A stretch of DNA of 64,000 nucleotides, taken from NCBI GenBank assembly GCA_031426815.1, contig JASJPG010000034.1, forward strand, positions 1-64,000, read 5' to 3'. Numbering within the stretch: the first letter of the stretch is position 1; each line of letters starts with the position of its first letter. Shown one piece after another: positions 53,114-60,906 of this stretch. The DNA comes from PFJX01 sp031426815 (GTDB lineage Bacteria; Pseudomonadota; Gammaproteobacteria; Burkholderiales; Thiobacillaceae). Below the pieces are notes generated by a model. That model was not told the DNA's origin, ran no database searches, and was given only the letters and a program-made list of their open reading frames with translations. The position numbers were made by a program, and so were the translations under genes.

Positions 53114-53167
53114 GGGTGCGGAAGCGGTTACGGAAGCAGGTTGCGGGGCGGCGCTTGGGGTGACGTC

Positions 53168-53173
53168 TATAAT
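53168..53173 (+). promoter_or_regulatory. TATAAT -10 box before queF
   Basis: A perfect TATAAT 34 bp before the queF start. The best -35-like TTGCGG (53141-53146) is 21 bp away, too far for a strong sigma-70 promoter, so either the -35 is weak or an activator helps. Confidence 0.45.
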
Positions 53174-53206
53174 GCGCGCCGCATTTTAACTTTTTCGCTT
53201 GAATCC

Positions 53207-53626
53207 ATGCCCAGCCAACCCGCAAAAACACTGGAAACCTTCGACAACCCGCAACCGAACCGGGATTACCACATCCATATGGAAATTCCCGAGTTCACCT
53301 GCCTGTGCCCGAAGACCGGCCAGCCCGATTTCGCCACGCTGTATCTGGACTACATCGCCGACCGGCAGTGCGTCGAACTGAAGAGCTTGAAGCTGTACAT
53401 GTGGTCGTTCCGCGAGGAAGGCCATTTCCACGAAGACGTCACCAACCGCATCCTCGACGACCTGGTGCGCGCCACCGACCCGCGTTTCATGCGCCTGACC
53501 GCCAAGTTCTATGTGCGCGGCGGCATCTTCACCAATGTCGTCGCCGAACACCGAAAGGCTGGCTGGGAACCGGCGCCGCGCGTGGAATTGAGCGCGTTTG
53601 CGGGTAATTCGAATACGCGCGGTTGA
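53207..53626 (+). CDS. queF: NADPH-dependent 7-cyano-7-deazaguanine reductase
   Basis: A 139-residue T-fold protein of the short (YkvM) type. FTCLCPKTGQPDF holds the catalytic Cys34 and Asp41; ELKSLKLYMWSFREEG is the QueF motif, and FHEDVTNRILDDLV follows. It reduces preQ0 to preQ1 in queuosine biosynthesis. It is divergent from smc and followed by a repeat and psd. Confidence 0.96.
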   Translation: MPSQPAKTLETFDNPQPNRDYHIHMEIPEFTCLCPKTGQPDFATLYLDYIADRQCVELKSLKLYMWSFREEGHFHEDVTNRILDDLVRATDPRFMRLTAKFYVRGGIFTNVVAEHRKAGWEPAPRVELSAFAGNSNTRG

Positions 53627-53645
53627 ACACCTCAGCCGTCGCTTT

Positions 53646-53703
53646 GTGGTGCGAATTCATTCGCCTCGAAGCATCCGGATTGTGCGAATGAATTCGCACC
53701 TAC
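53646..53703. repeat. GCGAATTCATTCGC inverted repeat
   Basis: GTGGTGCGAATTCATTCGCC and, 20 bp on, the inverse GTGCGAATGAATTCGCACCTA. It resembles REP elements known from Pseudomonas. It sits between queF and psd, and could end queF transcripts. It is unlike the GTAGGGCGG family. Confidence 0.75.
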
Positions 53704-53739
53704 AACCCTGATCAAGCACCCATTTCATGAGGTTTTGCA

Positions 53740-54585
53740 GTGTCTGACCGACTAGCGGTGCTACCGCAATATCTGTTGCCGAAACAGGCGCTCACCGCCC
53801 TCGCCGGCCGCTTCGCCCGCGCCCGCATGGGCGGCGTCACCACCTGGGCGATCCGGAAGTTTGTCGCGCGCTACCGAGTCAATATGGCCGAAGCGGCGAA
53901 TCCAGATATCGCCGCCTACCCGACGTTCAACGAATTCTTCACCCGCGCGCTGAAAGATGGCGCCCGTCCGCTCAGCGATGCGTCGCTGATCTGTCCGGTG
54001 GACGGCGCGATCAGCCAGTTCGGCGCCATCGAACAGGACCAGATTTTCCAGGCCAAAGGCCACCACTACTCGACCACCGCGCTGGTCGGTGGCGATGCGC
54101 AGTTGGCGGCGCAATTCCAGGATGGGTATTTCGCCACGCTCTACCTGAGCCCGCGCGACTATCACCGCATCCACATGCCGGCGGCCGGACGCCTGACCCG
54201 CATGATCCACGTGCCCGGCGACCTGTTCTCGGTCAACCCGACCACCGCGCGCGGCGTGCCCGGCCTGTTCGCCCGCAACGAGCGCGTCGTCTGCGTCTTC
54301 GAGAGCGCCGCCGGCCCCTTCGTGCTGGCGCTGGTCGGCGCCACCATCGTCGGCTCGGTCGCCACGCCCTGGCATGGCGTCGTCACGCCGCCGCGCTGCG
54401 GCAACCTGCGCGAGTGGCATTACGACCGGCAGCGCATCGAACTGGCCCAGGGCGAAGAGATGGGCCGCTTCCTGCTCGGCTCCACCGTGGTCATGCTGTT
54501 TCCGAAGGGACCGCTCGAATTCAATCCAGCCTGGCAGGCAGGCGGCCCGGTGCGGTTGGGCGAAGCGATGACCAGCGCGCTGTGA
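53740..54585 (+). CDS. psd: phosphatidylserine decarboxylase proenzyme
   Basis: A 281-residue protein from GTG 53740. It contains YPTFNEFFTRALKDGARP, CPVDGAISQFG, LSPRDYHRIHMPAAGRL and, near residue 247, LGSTVVMLF: the LGST site where self-cleavage makes the pyruvoyl cofactor on Ser. It makes phosphatidylethanolamine from phosphatidylserine at the inner membrane, downstream of CdsA's product. Length and motifs fit type I Psd. No pssA gene is in the window. Confidence 0.96.
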   Translation: MSDRLAVLPQYLLPKQALTALAGRFARARMGGVTTWAIRKFVARYRVNMAEAANPDIAAYPTFNEFFTRALKDGARPLSDASLICPVDGAISQFGAIEQDQIFQAKGHHYSTTALVGGDAQLAAQFQDGYFATLYLSPRDYHRIHMPAAGRLTRMIHVPGDLFSVNPTTARGVPGLFARNERVVCVFESAAGPFVLALVGATIVGSVATPWHGVVTPPRCGNLREWHYDRQRIELAQGEEMGRFLLGSTVVMLFPKGPLEFNPAWQAGGPVRLGEAMTSAL

Positions 54586-54719
54586 CACAGGTGGAATACC
54601 GTAGCCCCCGTTGTCTTCTCGTCAGTTCTGTCGTCGTTTCGTCATTTCTCAAGCCGGTCGATGTGCATTCTGAATGTGGAAAATGTGCAACGGCGCGTCT
54701 TCCAGCGCCGCTCAGCCTC

Positions 54720-54734
54720 TGGCACGCATATTGC
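54720..54734 (+). promoter_or_regulatory. sigma-54 promoter
   Basis: TGGCACGCATATTGC: a -24 TGGCACG and a -12 TTGC, with GG and GC separated by exactly 10 bp, matching the RpoN consensus. It lies 65 bp before the start of the small membrane protein gene. Upstream GTGCATTCTGAATG and GTGGAAAATGTGCA could be activator sites (inference). RpoN promoters always need an enhancer-binding protein. Confidence 0.75.
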
Positions 54735-54798
54735 GAAAGTAATACAAGCCGGCATATGCCTGAATGCCGCCGCACAACCGCCGCAAAGAGGAACCGAC

Positions 54799-54996
54799 AT
54801 GCCATCTTTCGTTTACGAAGCCTTGCCTTTCATCTATTTGCTCATCGGCGCCGGCGCGCTGTTCGGAGTCGATGCTGGATTCGGCCAAATGAGCGGAGGG
54901 CTGTTGATGGCGATTGGGGTGGTCGTCCTCAGAATGCGGATTCAGTACCGCAAGCGCGAGTCGATCAGAGGCATGATGACTTCCAGGAATTGGTAA
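54799..54996 (+). CDS. small membrane protein under a sigma-54 promoter
   Basis: A 65-residue protein; AGAGGAA lies 6 bp before the ATG. Two membrane helices, FVYEALPFIYLLIGAGALFG and MSGGLLMAIGVVVLRM, are joined by a short loop with DAGFGQ, and a basic tail (RIQYRKRESIRG) follows, which suggests the C-terminus is cytoplasmic. I recognise no family. In betaproteobacteria with exosortase/PEP-CTERM systems, small genes of this kind are controlled by a PrsK/PrsR-sigma-54 pair; this is a guess because no such gene is in view. Confidence 0.75.
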   Translation: MPSFVYEALPFIYLLIGAGALFGVDAGFGQMSGGLLMAIGVVVLRMRIQYRKRESIRGMMTSRNW

Positions 54997-55050
54997 TAAA
55001 ACCGAGTTGATGTCGGCAGCCTAAGCCGGCTGCCGGATACGCTCGCCGCA

Positions 55051-55129
55051 GCAGGGCGGAAAAGCGGAGCGCCTTCCGCCGCATGAACCGCACATCCGGC
55101 GGATAAAGCCTTCAGCTCATCCGCGCTAC
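55051..55129. repeat. GCAGGGCGG palindromic repeat
   Basis: GCAGGGCGGAAAAGCGGAGC then GCCTTCCGCC, ending GCTCATCCGCGCTAC. Same family as the copy at 4908, with a mutated GTAG head. It lies between the small membrane gene and the convergent purL gene. Confidence 0.75.
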
Positions 55130-55184
55130 GCCCAGGGCTTGCGCCTGGATCGCGGCCGGGCGGCCGCGCCTACACAAACGTCGC

Positions 55185-58100
55185 TTAGCCCACCCACTTT
55201 CGCGCATTCCTGAACATCCGCAGCCACGGCCCGTCTTCGCGCCAGTCGTCGGGTTTCCAGGAGTGCTGCACAGCGCGGAAGACGCGTTCCGGGTGCGGCA
55301 TCATGATGGTGAAGCGGCCGTCTGGGGTGGTCAGGCCGGTAATGCCTTTCGGTGAGCCGTTCGGGTTGAGCGGGTAGGTTTCGGTTTTGCGTCCGCGGTT
55401 GTCAACGTAGCGCAAACAGACTTCCGCCGCCTTGCGTTGCGCCTTGTCCGCGAACACCGCCCTGCCCTCGCCGTGCGAGACGACGATGGGCATGCGGCTG
55501 CCGGCCATGCCGTCGAACAGGATGGACGACGTATCCGGGATTTCGACCATGACGAAGCGGGCTTCGAACTGTTCCGACAGGTTGCGCTCGAAGCGCGGCC
55601 AGTTTTCCGCACCGGGGATGATGCCGGACAGGCGGCTCATCATCTGGCAGCCGTTGCAGACGCCAAGGGCGAAGCTGTCGCCGCGCTGGAAGAAGGTCTG
55701 GAATTCGTCGCGGGCGCGGGTGTTGTGCAGGATCGAGGCGGCCCAGCCACCGCCGGCGCCGAGCACGTCGCCGTAGCTGAAGCCGCCGCAGGCGGCGAGG
55801 CCTTTGAAGTCCTTCAATTTGACGCGGCCGGCGAGGATGTCGCTCATGTGCACGTCGACCGGGGTGAAGCCGGCGCGCGCGAACGCGGCGGCCATTTCGA
55901 CTTCGCCGTTGACGCCTTGTTCGCGCAGGATGGCGATCCGGGGTTGCGCACGCTTTTTCTTGAGGTAGGGCGCGGCGACGTCTTCGTTCAGGTCGAACGC
56001 GAGCTTGGCGTGCAGGCCGGGGTTCTTCTTGGCGACCAGGCCGTCGAATTCTTCCCGCGCGCATTCCGGGTTGTCGCGTAGCGCCTGCAGCGCGTGGCTG
56101 GTTTCGGACCAAGCCTTGAGCAGATCGGCGCGTTTTTCGTCGAACACCGAGACGCCTTCGCGCAGGATGCGGACGCGATCCTTCTGGTTGGTGGAGCCGA
56201 TGATGTAGAACTCGTCGCGCAGTCCGGCCGCAAAGCAGGCATCCATCACCGCGCCGGTATCGCTGCGGCGAACCTGCAGCACGGCGCCGAGTTCCTCGTT
56301 GAACAGGATGCCGAACAAACGGCTGGTGTACGGCTCGCTCGGGTCGGGCGCGGCTTCCACATCCAGCATGATGTCGTCGTGCAGGCGGTGGTAGCGCAAT
56401 TCGTCGACATCCAGATCGACGCCGCAATGACCGGCGAAAGCCATTTCGCAAATCGTGGCGAACAGGCCGCCGTCGGCGCGGTCGTGGTAGGCGAGCAGTT
56501 TGCCGGACTGGTTCAACTGCTGGATGAGGGCGAAGAACGCCTTCAGGTGCGCGGGTTCGTCGAGATCGGGGCAGACATCGCCCAGTTCACCGTAAACCTG
56601 GCCGAGGATGCTGCCGCCCAGGCGGTTCTGACCGCGGCCGAGATCGAGCAGGATCAGGTCGGTTTCCTCCGCATCGGTGCGCAGTTGCGGCGTCAGCGTG
56701 CGGCTGGCATCCGGGCTCGGCGCGAAGGCGGTGACGATCAGCGACAGCGGCGAGACGACGGCTTTGTTCTCGCCATCGGCCTGCCAGGTAGTGCGCATCG
56801 ACATGGAATCCTTGCCGACCGGGATGCTGATGCCCAGTGCAGGGCACAGTTCCTTGCCGACCGCCTGCACGGTATCAAACAGCGCGGCGTCCTCGCCGGG
56901 ATGCCCGGCGGCGGCCATCCAGTTGGCGGACAGGCGGATATCGCCGATCTCGTTGACGGCGGCGGCGGCCAGGTTGGTGATCGCTTCGCCGACCGCCATG
57001 CGGCCGCTCGCGGCCGGGTCGATCAACGCAATCGGGCTGCGCTCGCCGAGCGCGAAGGCCTCGCCCAACAGGCTGTCATAGCCCATCGTGGTGACCGCCA
57101 CGTCGGCCACCGGCATTTGCCACGGACCGACGAACTGGTCGCGCGCGGTGTAGCCGCCGACGGTGCGGTCGCCAATGGTGATCAAAAAGCTCTTGCTAGC
57201 GACGGCCGGATGCCGCAACACGCGATACGCCGCCTCGTCCAGGTTGAGTTCCGCGGCGGTAAACGGCGTCAGCGTCGGCGCGACATGTTCGACCTTGCGT
57301 GTCATCTTCGGCGGCTTGCCGAGCAACACGTCCATTTCCATATCGACCGGCTTGTTCTTGAAGTGCCGGTCGGCCACGGTCAATTGGCCGTCCTTGGTGG
57401 CTTTGCCGACCACGGCGAACGGGCAGCGCTCGCGCTCGCACAGGCCGCGGAACAGTTCCAGGCTGGCCGGCGCGATGGCCAGCACATAACGTTCCTGCGC
57501 TTCGTTGCACCAGATTTCGCGCGGCGACATGCCCGGTTCCAGGCTGAGCACATCGCGCAATTCGAATTTAGCGCCGAGACCAGCGCCATGCGCCAGTTCC
57601 GGCATGGCGTTGGACAGGCCGCCGGCGCCGACGTCATGCACTGACAGGATCGGGTTGGCGGCGCCCATCTCCCAGCAGCGGTCGATGACTTCCTGCGCGC
57701 GCCGCTGGATTTCTGGATTGCCGCGCTGCACGGAATCGAAATCGAGCGCTTCCATGTTGGCGCCGACGCCCATGCTGGAAGCGGCGCCACCACCGAGGCC
57801 GATGAGCAGGCCGGGGCCGCCGAGCTGGATCAACAGCGTGCCGGTCTTGAAGGTCTGCTTGTGGATGTGGCGTTCTTGCACATTGCCGACGCCACCAGCC
57901 AGCATGATCGGCTTGTGATAGCCGCGCACCTGGCCGTCCGGCGTGTGCATTTCGAAACTGCGGAAATAGCCGGTCAGATTGGGGCGGCCGAATTCGTTGT
58001 TGAATGCGGCCGAACCGATGGGGCCGTCGAGCATGATCTTGAGTGCCGAAACGATGCGGCCGGGTTTGCCGTATTCCGCCTCCCAGGGTTGTTCGAAGCC

Positions 58101-59162
58101 GGGAATGCGCAGATTGGAGACGGTGAATCCGGCCAGGCCAGCCTTCGGCTTGGAGCCCTGGCCGACCGCGCCTTCGTCGCGAATCTCGCCGCCGGAACCG
58201 GTCGCGGCGCCGGCGAACGGCGCAATCGCGGTGGGATGGTTGTGCGTCTCCACCTTCATCAGGATGTGGGTGGGTTCGACGTGGAAACGGTAGACGTGGT
58301 CCTGGTCGGGATAGAAGCGGCCGATGCTGGCGCCCTCGATCACCGAGGCGTTGTCGGAATAAGCCGACAGCGTGCCTTGCGGCCGCATCGCGTGGGTGTG
58401 ACGAATCATCGAGAACAGCGATTCCGACTGCGTCTTGCCGTCGATGACCCAATCGGCGTTGAAAATCTTGTGGCGGCAATGCTCGGAATTGGCCTGCGCG
58501 AACATCATCAACTCGACATCGGTCGGGTTGCGCTTCACGCGCTTGAAGTTCTCGCTCAGGTAGTCGATTTCATCCGGCGACAGCGCCAGACCCCATTCCG
58601 CATTGGCCTTTTCCAGCGCCTTCTTGCCGCCCTTGAGCAAATCGACCGAAGCCAGCGGTTGCGGCGCGACATGGTGGAACAGCTGCTCGGCCAGGCGCTC
58701 GTCAAGCAACACGCTTTCAGTCATGCGGTCATGTAGAAACGGCAATGCGGCCTGCGCGACAGCGGCCGCAACCGGCTTGCCCTTGCGCCCGAAAAGCTGC
58801 CAGGCGACGCCGTGCTCGATGCGCTTGATCGCCTTGAGACCGCAATTGGCGACGATATCGGTGGCTTTCGACGACCACGGCGACACCGTGCCCAGACGCG
58901 GCGTCACCAGAATCGCATCGGCGACCGGCTGATGTTCCTGGGCATGCAACAACTCGAACAGGAAGGTCAGATCGCCATTGGCCAGTTCGCCATCCAGCTC
59001 GGCAAAGTAACGGTACTGCGCCGAGACAGCCGCAATGCCCAGCGGTGCCAGATCCTGCAACAGTTTCTTGATGCGGAATTCGGAGAGGGCTGAGGTAGCA
59101 ACCCCGGCGCCCTTGAGGAACAAAACCTGCGCGGCGCGCAAAGGCAAGGCATGCAAAGACAT
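55185..59162 (-). CDS. purL: phosphoribosylformylglycinamidine synthase (single-chain)
   Basis: A 1325-residue protein, the long proteobacterial PurL. The N-terminal PurS-like part (about 1-150), a linker, two AIRS-type synthetase halves (about 230-980, with VETHNHPTAIAPFAGAATGS and VGKDSMSM) and the C-terminal glutaminase (about 1030-1325, with GVCNGCQMMS carrying the catalytic Cys, and MPHPERVFR the His) are all present. It makes FGAM from FGAR, ATP and glutamine in purine synthesis. A short CheY-like gene follows on the same strand. Confidence 0.97.
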   Translation of the reverse strand: MSLHALPLRAAQVLFLKGAGVATSALSEFRIKKLLQDLAPLGIAAVSAQYRYFAELDGELANGDLTFLFELLHAQEHQPVADAILVTPRLGTVSPWSSKATDIVANCGLKAIKRIEHGVAWQLFGRKGKPVAAAVAQAALPFLHDRMTESVLLDERLAEQLFHHVAPQPLASVDLLKGGKKALEKANAEWGLALSPDEIDYLSENFKRVKRNPTDVELMMFAQANSEHCRHKIFNADWVIDGKTQSESLFSMIRHTHAMRPQGTLSAYSDNASVIEGASIGRFYPDQDHVYRFHVEPTHILMKVETHNHPTAIAPFAGAATGSGGEIRDEGAVGQGSKPKAGLAGFTVSNLRIPGFEQPWEAEYGKPGRIVSALKIMLDGPIGSAAFNNEFGRPNLTGYFRSFEMHTPDGQVRGYHKPIMLAGGVGNVQERHIHKQTFKTGTLLIQLGGPGLLIGLGGGAASSMGVGANMEALDFDSVQRGNPEIQRRAQEVIDRCWEMGAANPILSVHDVGAGGLSNAMPELAHGAGLGAKFELRDVLSLEPGMSPREIWCNEAQERYVLAIAPASLELFRGLCERERCPFAVVGKATKDGQLTVADRHFKNKPVDMEMDVLLGKPPKMTRKVEHVAPTLTPFTAAELNLDEAAYRVLRHPAVASKSFLITIGDRTVGGYTARDQFVGPWQMPVADVAVTTMGYDSLLGEAFALGERSPIALIDPAASGRMAVGEAITNLAAAAVNEIGDIRLSANWMAAAGHPGEDAALFDTVQAVGKELCPALGISIPVGKDSMSMRTTWQADGENKAVVSPLSLIVTAFAPSPDASRTLTPQLRTDAEETDLILLDLGRGQNRLGGSILGQVYGELGDVCPDLDEPAHLKAFFALIQQLNQSGKLLAYHDRADGGLFATICEMAFAGHCGVDLDVDELRYHRLHDDIMLDVEAAPDPSEPYTSRLFGILFNEELGAVLQVRRSDTGAVMDACFAAGLRDEFYIIGSTNQKDRVRILREGVSVFDEKRADLLKAWSETSHALQALRDNPECAREEFDGLVAKKNPGLHAKLAFDLNEDVAAPYLKKKRAQPRIAILREQGVNGEVEMAAAFARAGFTPVDVHMSDILAGRVKLKDFKGLAACGGFSYGDVLGAGGGWAASILHNTRARDEFQTFFQRGDSFALGVCNGCQMMSRLSGIIPGAENWPRFERNLSEQFEARFVMVEIPDTSSILFDGMAGSRMPIVVSHGEGRAVFADKAQRKAAEVCLRYVDNRGRKTETYPLNPNGSPKGITGLTTPDGRFTIMMPHPERVFRAVQHSWKPDDWREDGPWLRMFRNARKWVG

Positions 59163-59234
59163 AGAGCTTCCCCGAGGGGGTTGGGAAAGCGGACGATTTT
59201 ATCCGAACAATGCGGGTTTAACCGAAGGGCAAAT

Positions 59235-59636
59235 CTAACCGAAGGGCGAATCGACCGGCGTTTTCATCGCGGCGACCAGCGAAGAGCTGACCCGCCCGGC
59301 CTTGAACGGTTTGATGATGTAGCCCATCGCGCCATAACCGACCGCCTCGCGCACGGTGCCCATGCTGGAGTCGCCGGTAATCATCACGACGCGAATGTCG
59401 GAATAGCGCGAACGGATGCTCTTCAGCACATCAAGCCCGGACATACCCGGCATGTTTACATCCAGACACACGATGTCCGGCCGCGTACGCTCAAGCAATG
59501 CCAAGGCGCTCTGCCCATCGCGTGCTTCACCCGCCACCTCGAAACCTTCATCGCGCAACAGTGCCTTGAGCACCTCGCGCATCAGGGTATCGTCATCCAC
59601 CACCAACACACGCGCCTTTTTTTCGGTCGAATCCAT
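59235..59636 (-). CDS. CheY-like single-domain response regulator
   Basis: A 133-residue receiver domain with no output domain. LVVDDDTLMREVL has the acid pair, DIVCLDVNMPGMSGLDVL the phospho-acceptor Asp near residue 62, VMITGD the conserved Thr and YIIKPFKAGRVSSSL the Lys. The IKPFKAGRV version with a polar tail is the general CheY type used in motility or phosphorelays. No kinase gene is adjacent. A link to the motAB genes, 12 kb away, is inference. Confidence 0.9.
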   Translation of the reverse strand: MDSTEKKARVLVVDDDTLMREVLKALLRDEGFEVAGEARDGQSALALLERTRPDIVCLDVNMPGMSGLDVLKSIRSRYSDIRVVMITGDSSMGTVREAVGYGAMGYIIKPFKAGRVSSSLVAAMKTPVDSPFG

Positions 59637-59744
59637 CGGAACATTAAAATTGCTGAAGACGGCGTGATTTTACGGTGGATATGGCACTGGCATGCGCTGA
59701 ATATTGTTTATTACTTTCGATATATTTCGACGCGGTCGATCCGG

Positions 59745-59945
59745 TCAATCCGGCGGTTTTTCCGGCATCAGTTTGTCGATGTACTCAAGCCCGCAAAAGT
59801 GGGCGACAACCTCAACCGTTTCCGGCGCGACCGGAAAAATATGGTTGAGTTCGTCGATCAGTGCGTCGCAATCGAGGCTGGGACACGCAGCATCCAGCTC
59901 ACAGGACAACAATTGAGCGCCGGACAATGTAGTTGAACAGTTCAT
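59745..59945 (-). CDS. small hypothetical protein
   Basis: A 66-residue protein from ATG 59945, set by GGAGGAG 8 bp upstream; a longer in-frame start at 59987 would add 14 residues without a ribosome site. The protein is acidic with five Cys (MNCSTT, LLSCELDAACPSLDCDALID, HFCGLEYIDKL). The spacing does not match a known zinc ribbon or ferredoxin. Function unknown. It is divergent from nnrD, with which it shares a 65-bp gap. Confidence 0.55.
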   Translation of the reverse strand: MNCSTTLSGAQLLSCELDAACPSLDCDALIDELNHIFPVAPETVEVVAHFCGLEYIDKLMPEKPPD

Positions 59946-60010
59946 GACAGTCTCCTCCAATTGGTCTGTAATGGATTTATAGGCCATTGATTCACAATGG
60001 AAAACTTACT

Positions 60011-60886
60011 ATGCGAGTAATGCAATCGATTACCGGGCAGAGTCTGCCGGTCCGCCTGTCGGCACGCAGCCCGGACAGCCACAAAGGCGATTTCGGCGCG
60101 GTCGGCATACTGGGCGGCGCCTCGGGCATGGCCGGGGCCGCCCTGCTGGCCGGACGCGCTGCGCTGAATTGCGGCGCCGGGCGGGTTTACGTCGGCGCGC
60201 TCGATACGCGGCTGGCGGTCGATCCGCTCTGCCCGGAACTGATGATCGTCGCGGCGGAAGCCTTGCCCGCCCTGCCCCGCCCGGCCTGCCTGGTGGTCGG
60301 CCCCGGCCTGGGCACCTCCGTCAGCGCGCGACGTGTTCTGGCAGCCGCAATGAACGTCGAGCACGCCCTGTTGCTGGATGCTGATGCGTTGAATCTGCTC
60401 GCCCGCGACGGCGAACTGCTGGCGGCGTTGCGGGCGCGCGCCGCCGCCACGCTGCTGACGCCGCATCCGGGCGAGGCCGCGCGCCTGCTTGGCGTGAATA
60501 CGCAAGACATCCAGGCCGACCGTGCCGACGCGGTGCAACGTCTGGTCGCGCTGACCGGTGCGACGGTCGTGCTGAAGGGCCATGCGACGCTGGTGCTGCA
60601 GCCGGACCATGCCATCTGGTGCAACACAACCGGCAATGCCGGCATGGCCGCGCCCGGCATGGGCGACGTGCTGAGCGGCTTGATCGCCGCGCTGCTGGCG
60701 CAAGGCCTGACTGGGGAACAGGCCGCCGTACTCGGCGTCTGGCTGCATGGCCAGGCGGGGGACGAAGCGGTGGCGGCGGGATGCGGCCCGGTCGGCCTGA
60801 CCGCTTCCGAAGTCATCAGCTTTACACGGCGGGTTCTGGCGCGCCTGCAAACGGGTGCTTATCAAACAGGTGCTCCGGAAACCTGA
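60011..60886 (+). CDS. nnrD: ADP/ATP-dependent NAD(P)H-hydrate dehydratase
   Basis: A 291-residue protein from ATG 60011. It is only the C-terminal (YjeF_C, ribokinase-like) half of Nnr: SHKGDFGAVGILGGASGMAG, LLTPHPGEAARLLG, GNAGMAAPGMGDVLSGLIAA and the GWLHGQAGD-like region GVWLHGQAGDEAV are its motifs. It repairs damaged hydrated NAD(P)H using ADP or ATP. The epimerase half (YjeF_N) is not fused here and must be elsewhere. It converges on the DUF748 gene, 20 bp apart. Confidence 0.93.
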   Translation: MRVMQSITGQSLPVRLSARSPDSHKGDFGAVGILGGASGMAGAALLAGRAALNCGAGRVYVGALDTRLAVDPLCPELMIVAAEALPALPRPACLVVGPGLGTSVSARRVLAAAMNVEHALLLDADALNLLARDGELLAALRARAAATLLTPHPGEAARLLGVNTQDIQADRADAVQRLVALTGATVVLKGHATLVLQPDHAIWCNTTGNAGMAAPGMGDVLSGLIAALLAQGLTGEQAAVLGVWLHGQAGDEAVAAGCGPVGLTASEVISFTRRVLARLQTGAYQTGAPET

Positions 60887-60906
60887 AAGCGTCCCGGAGC
60901 GCGCAA

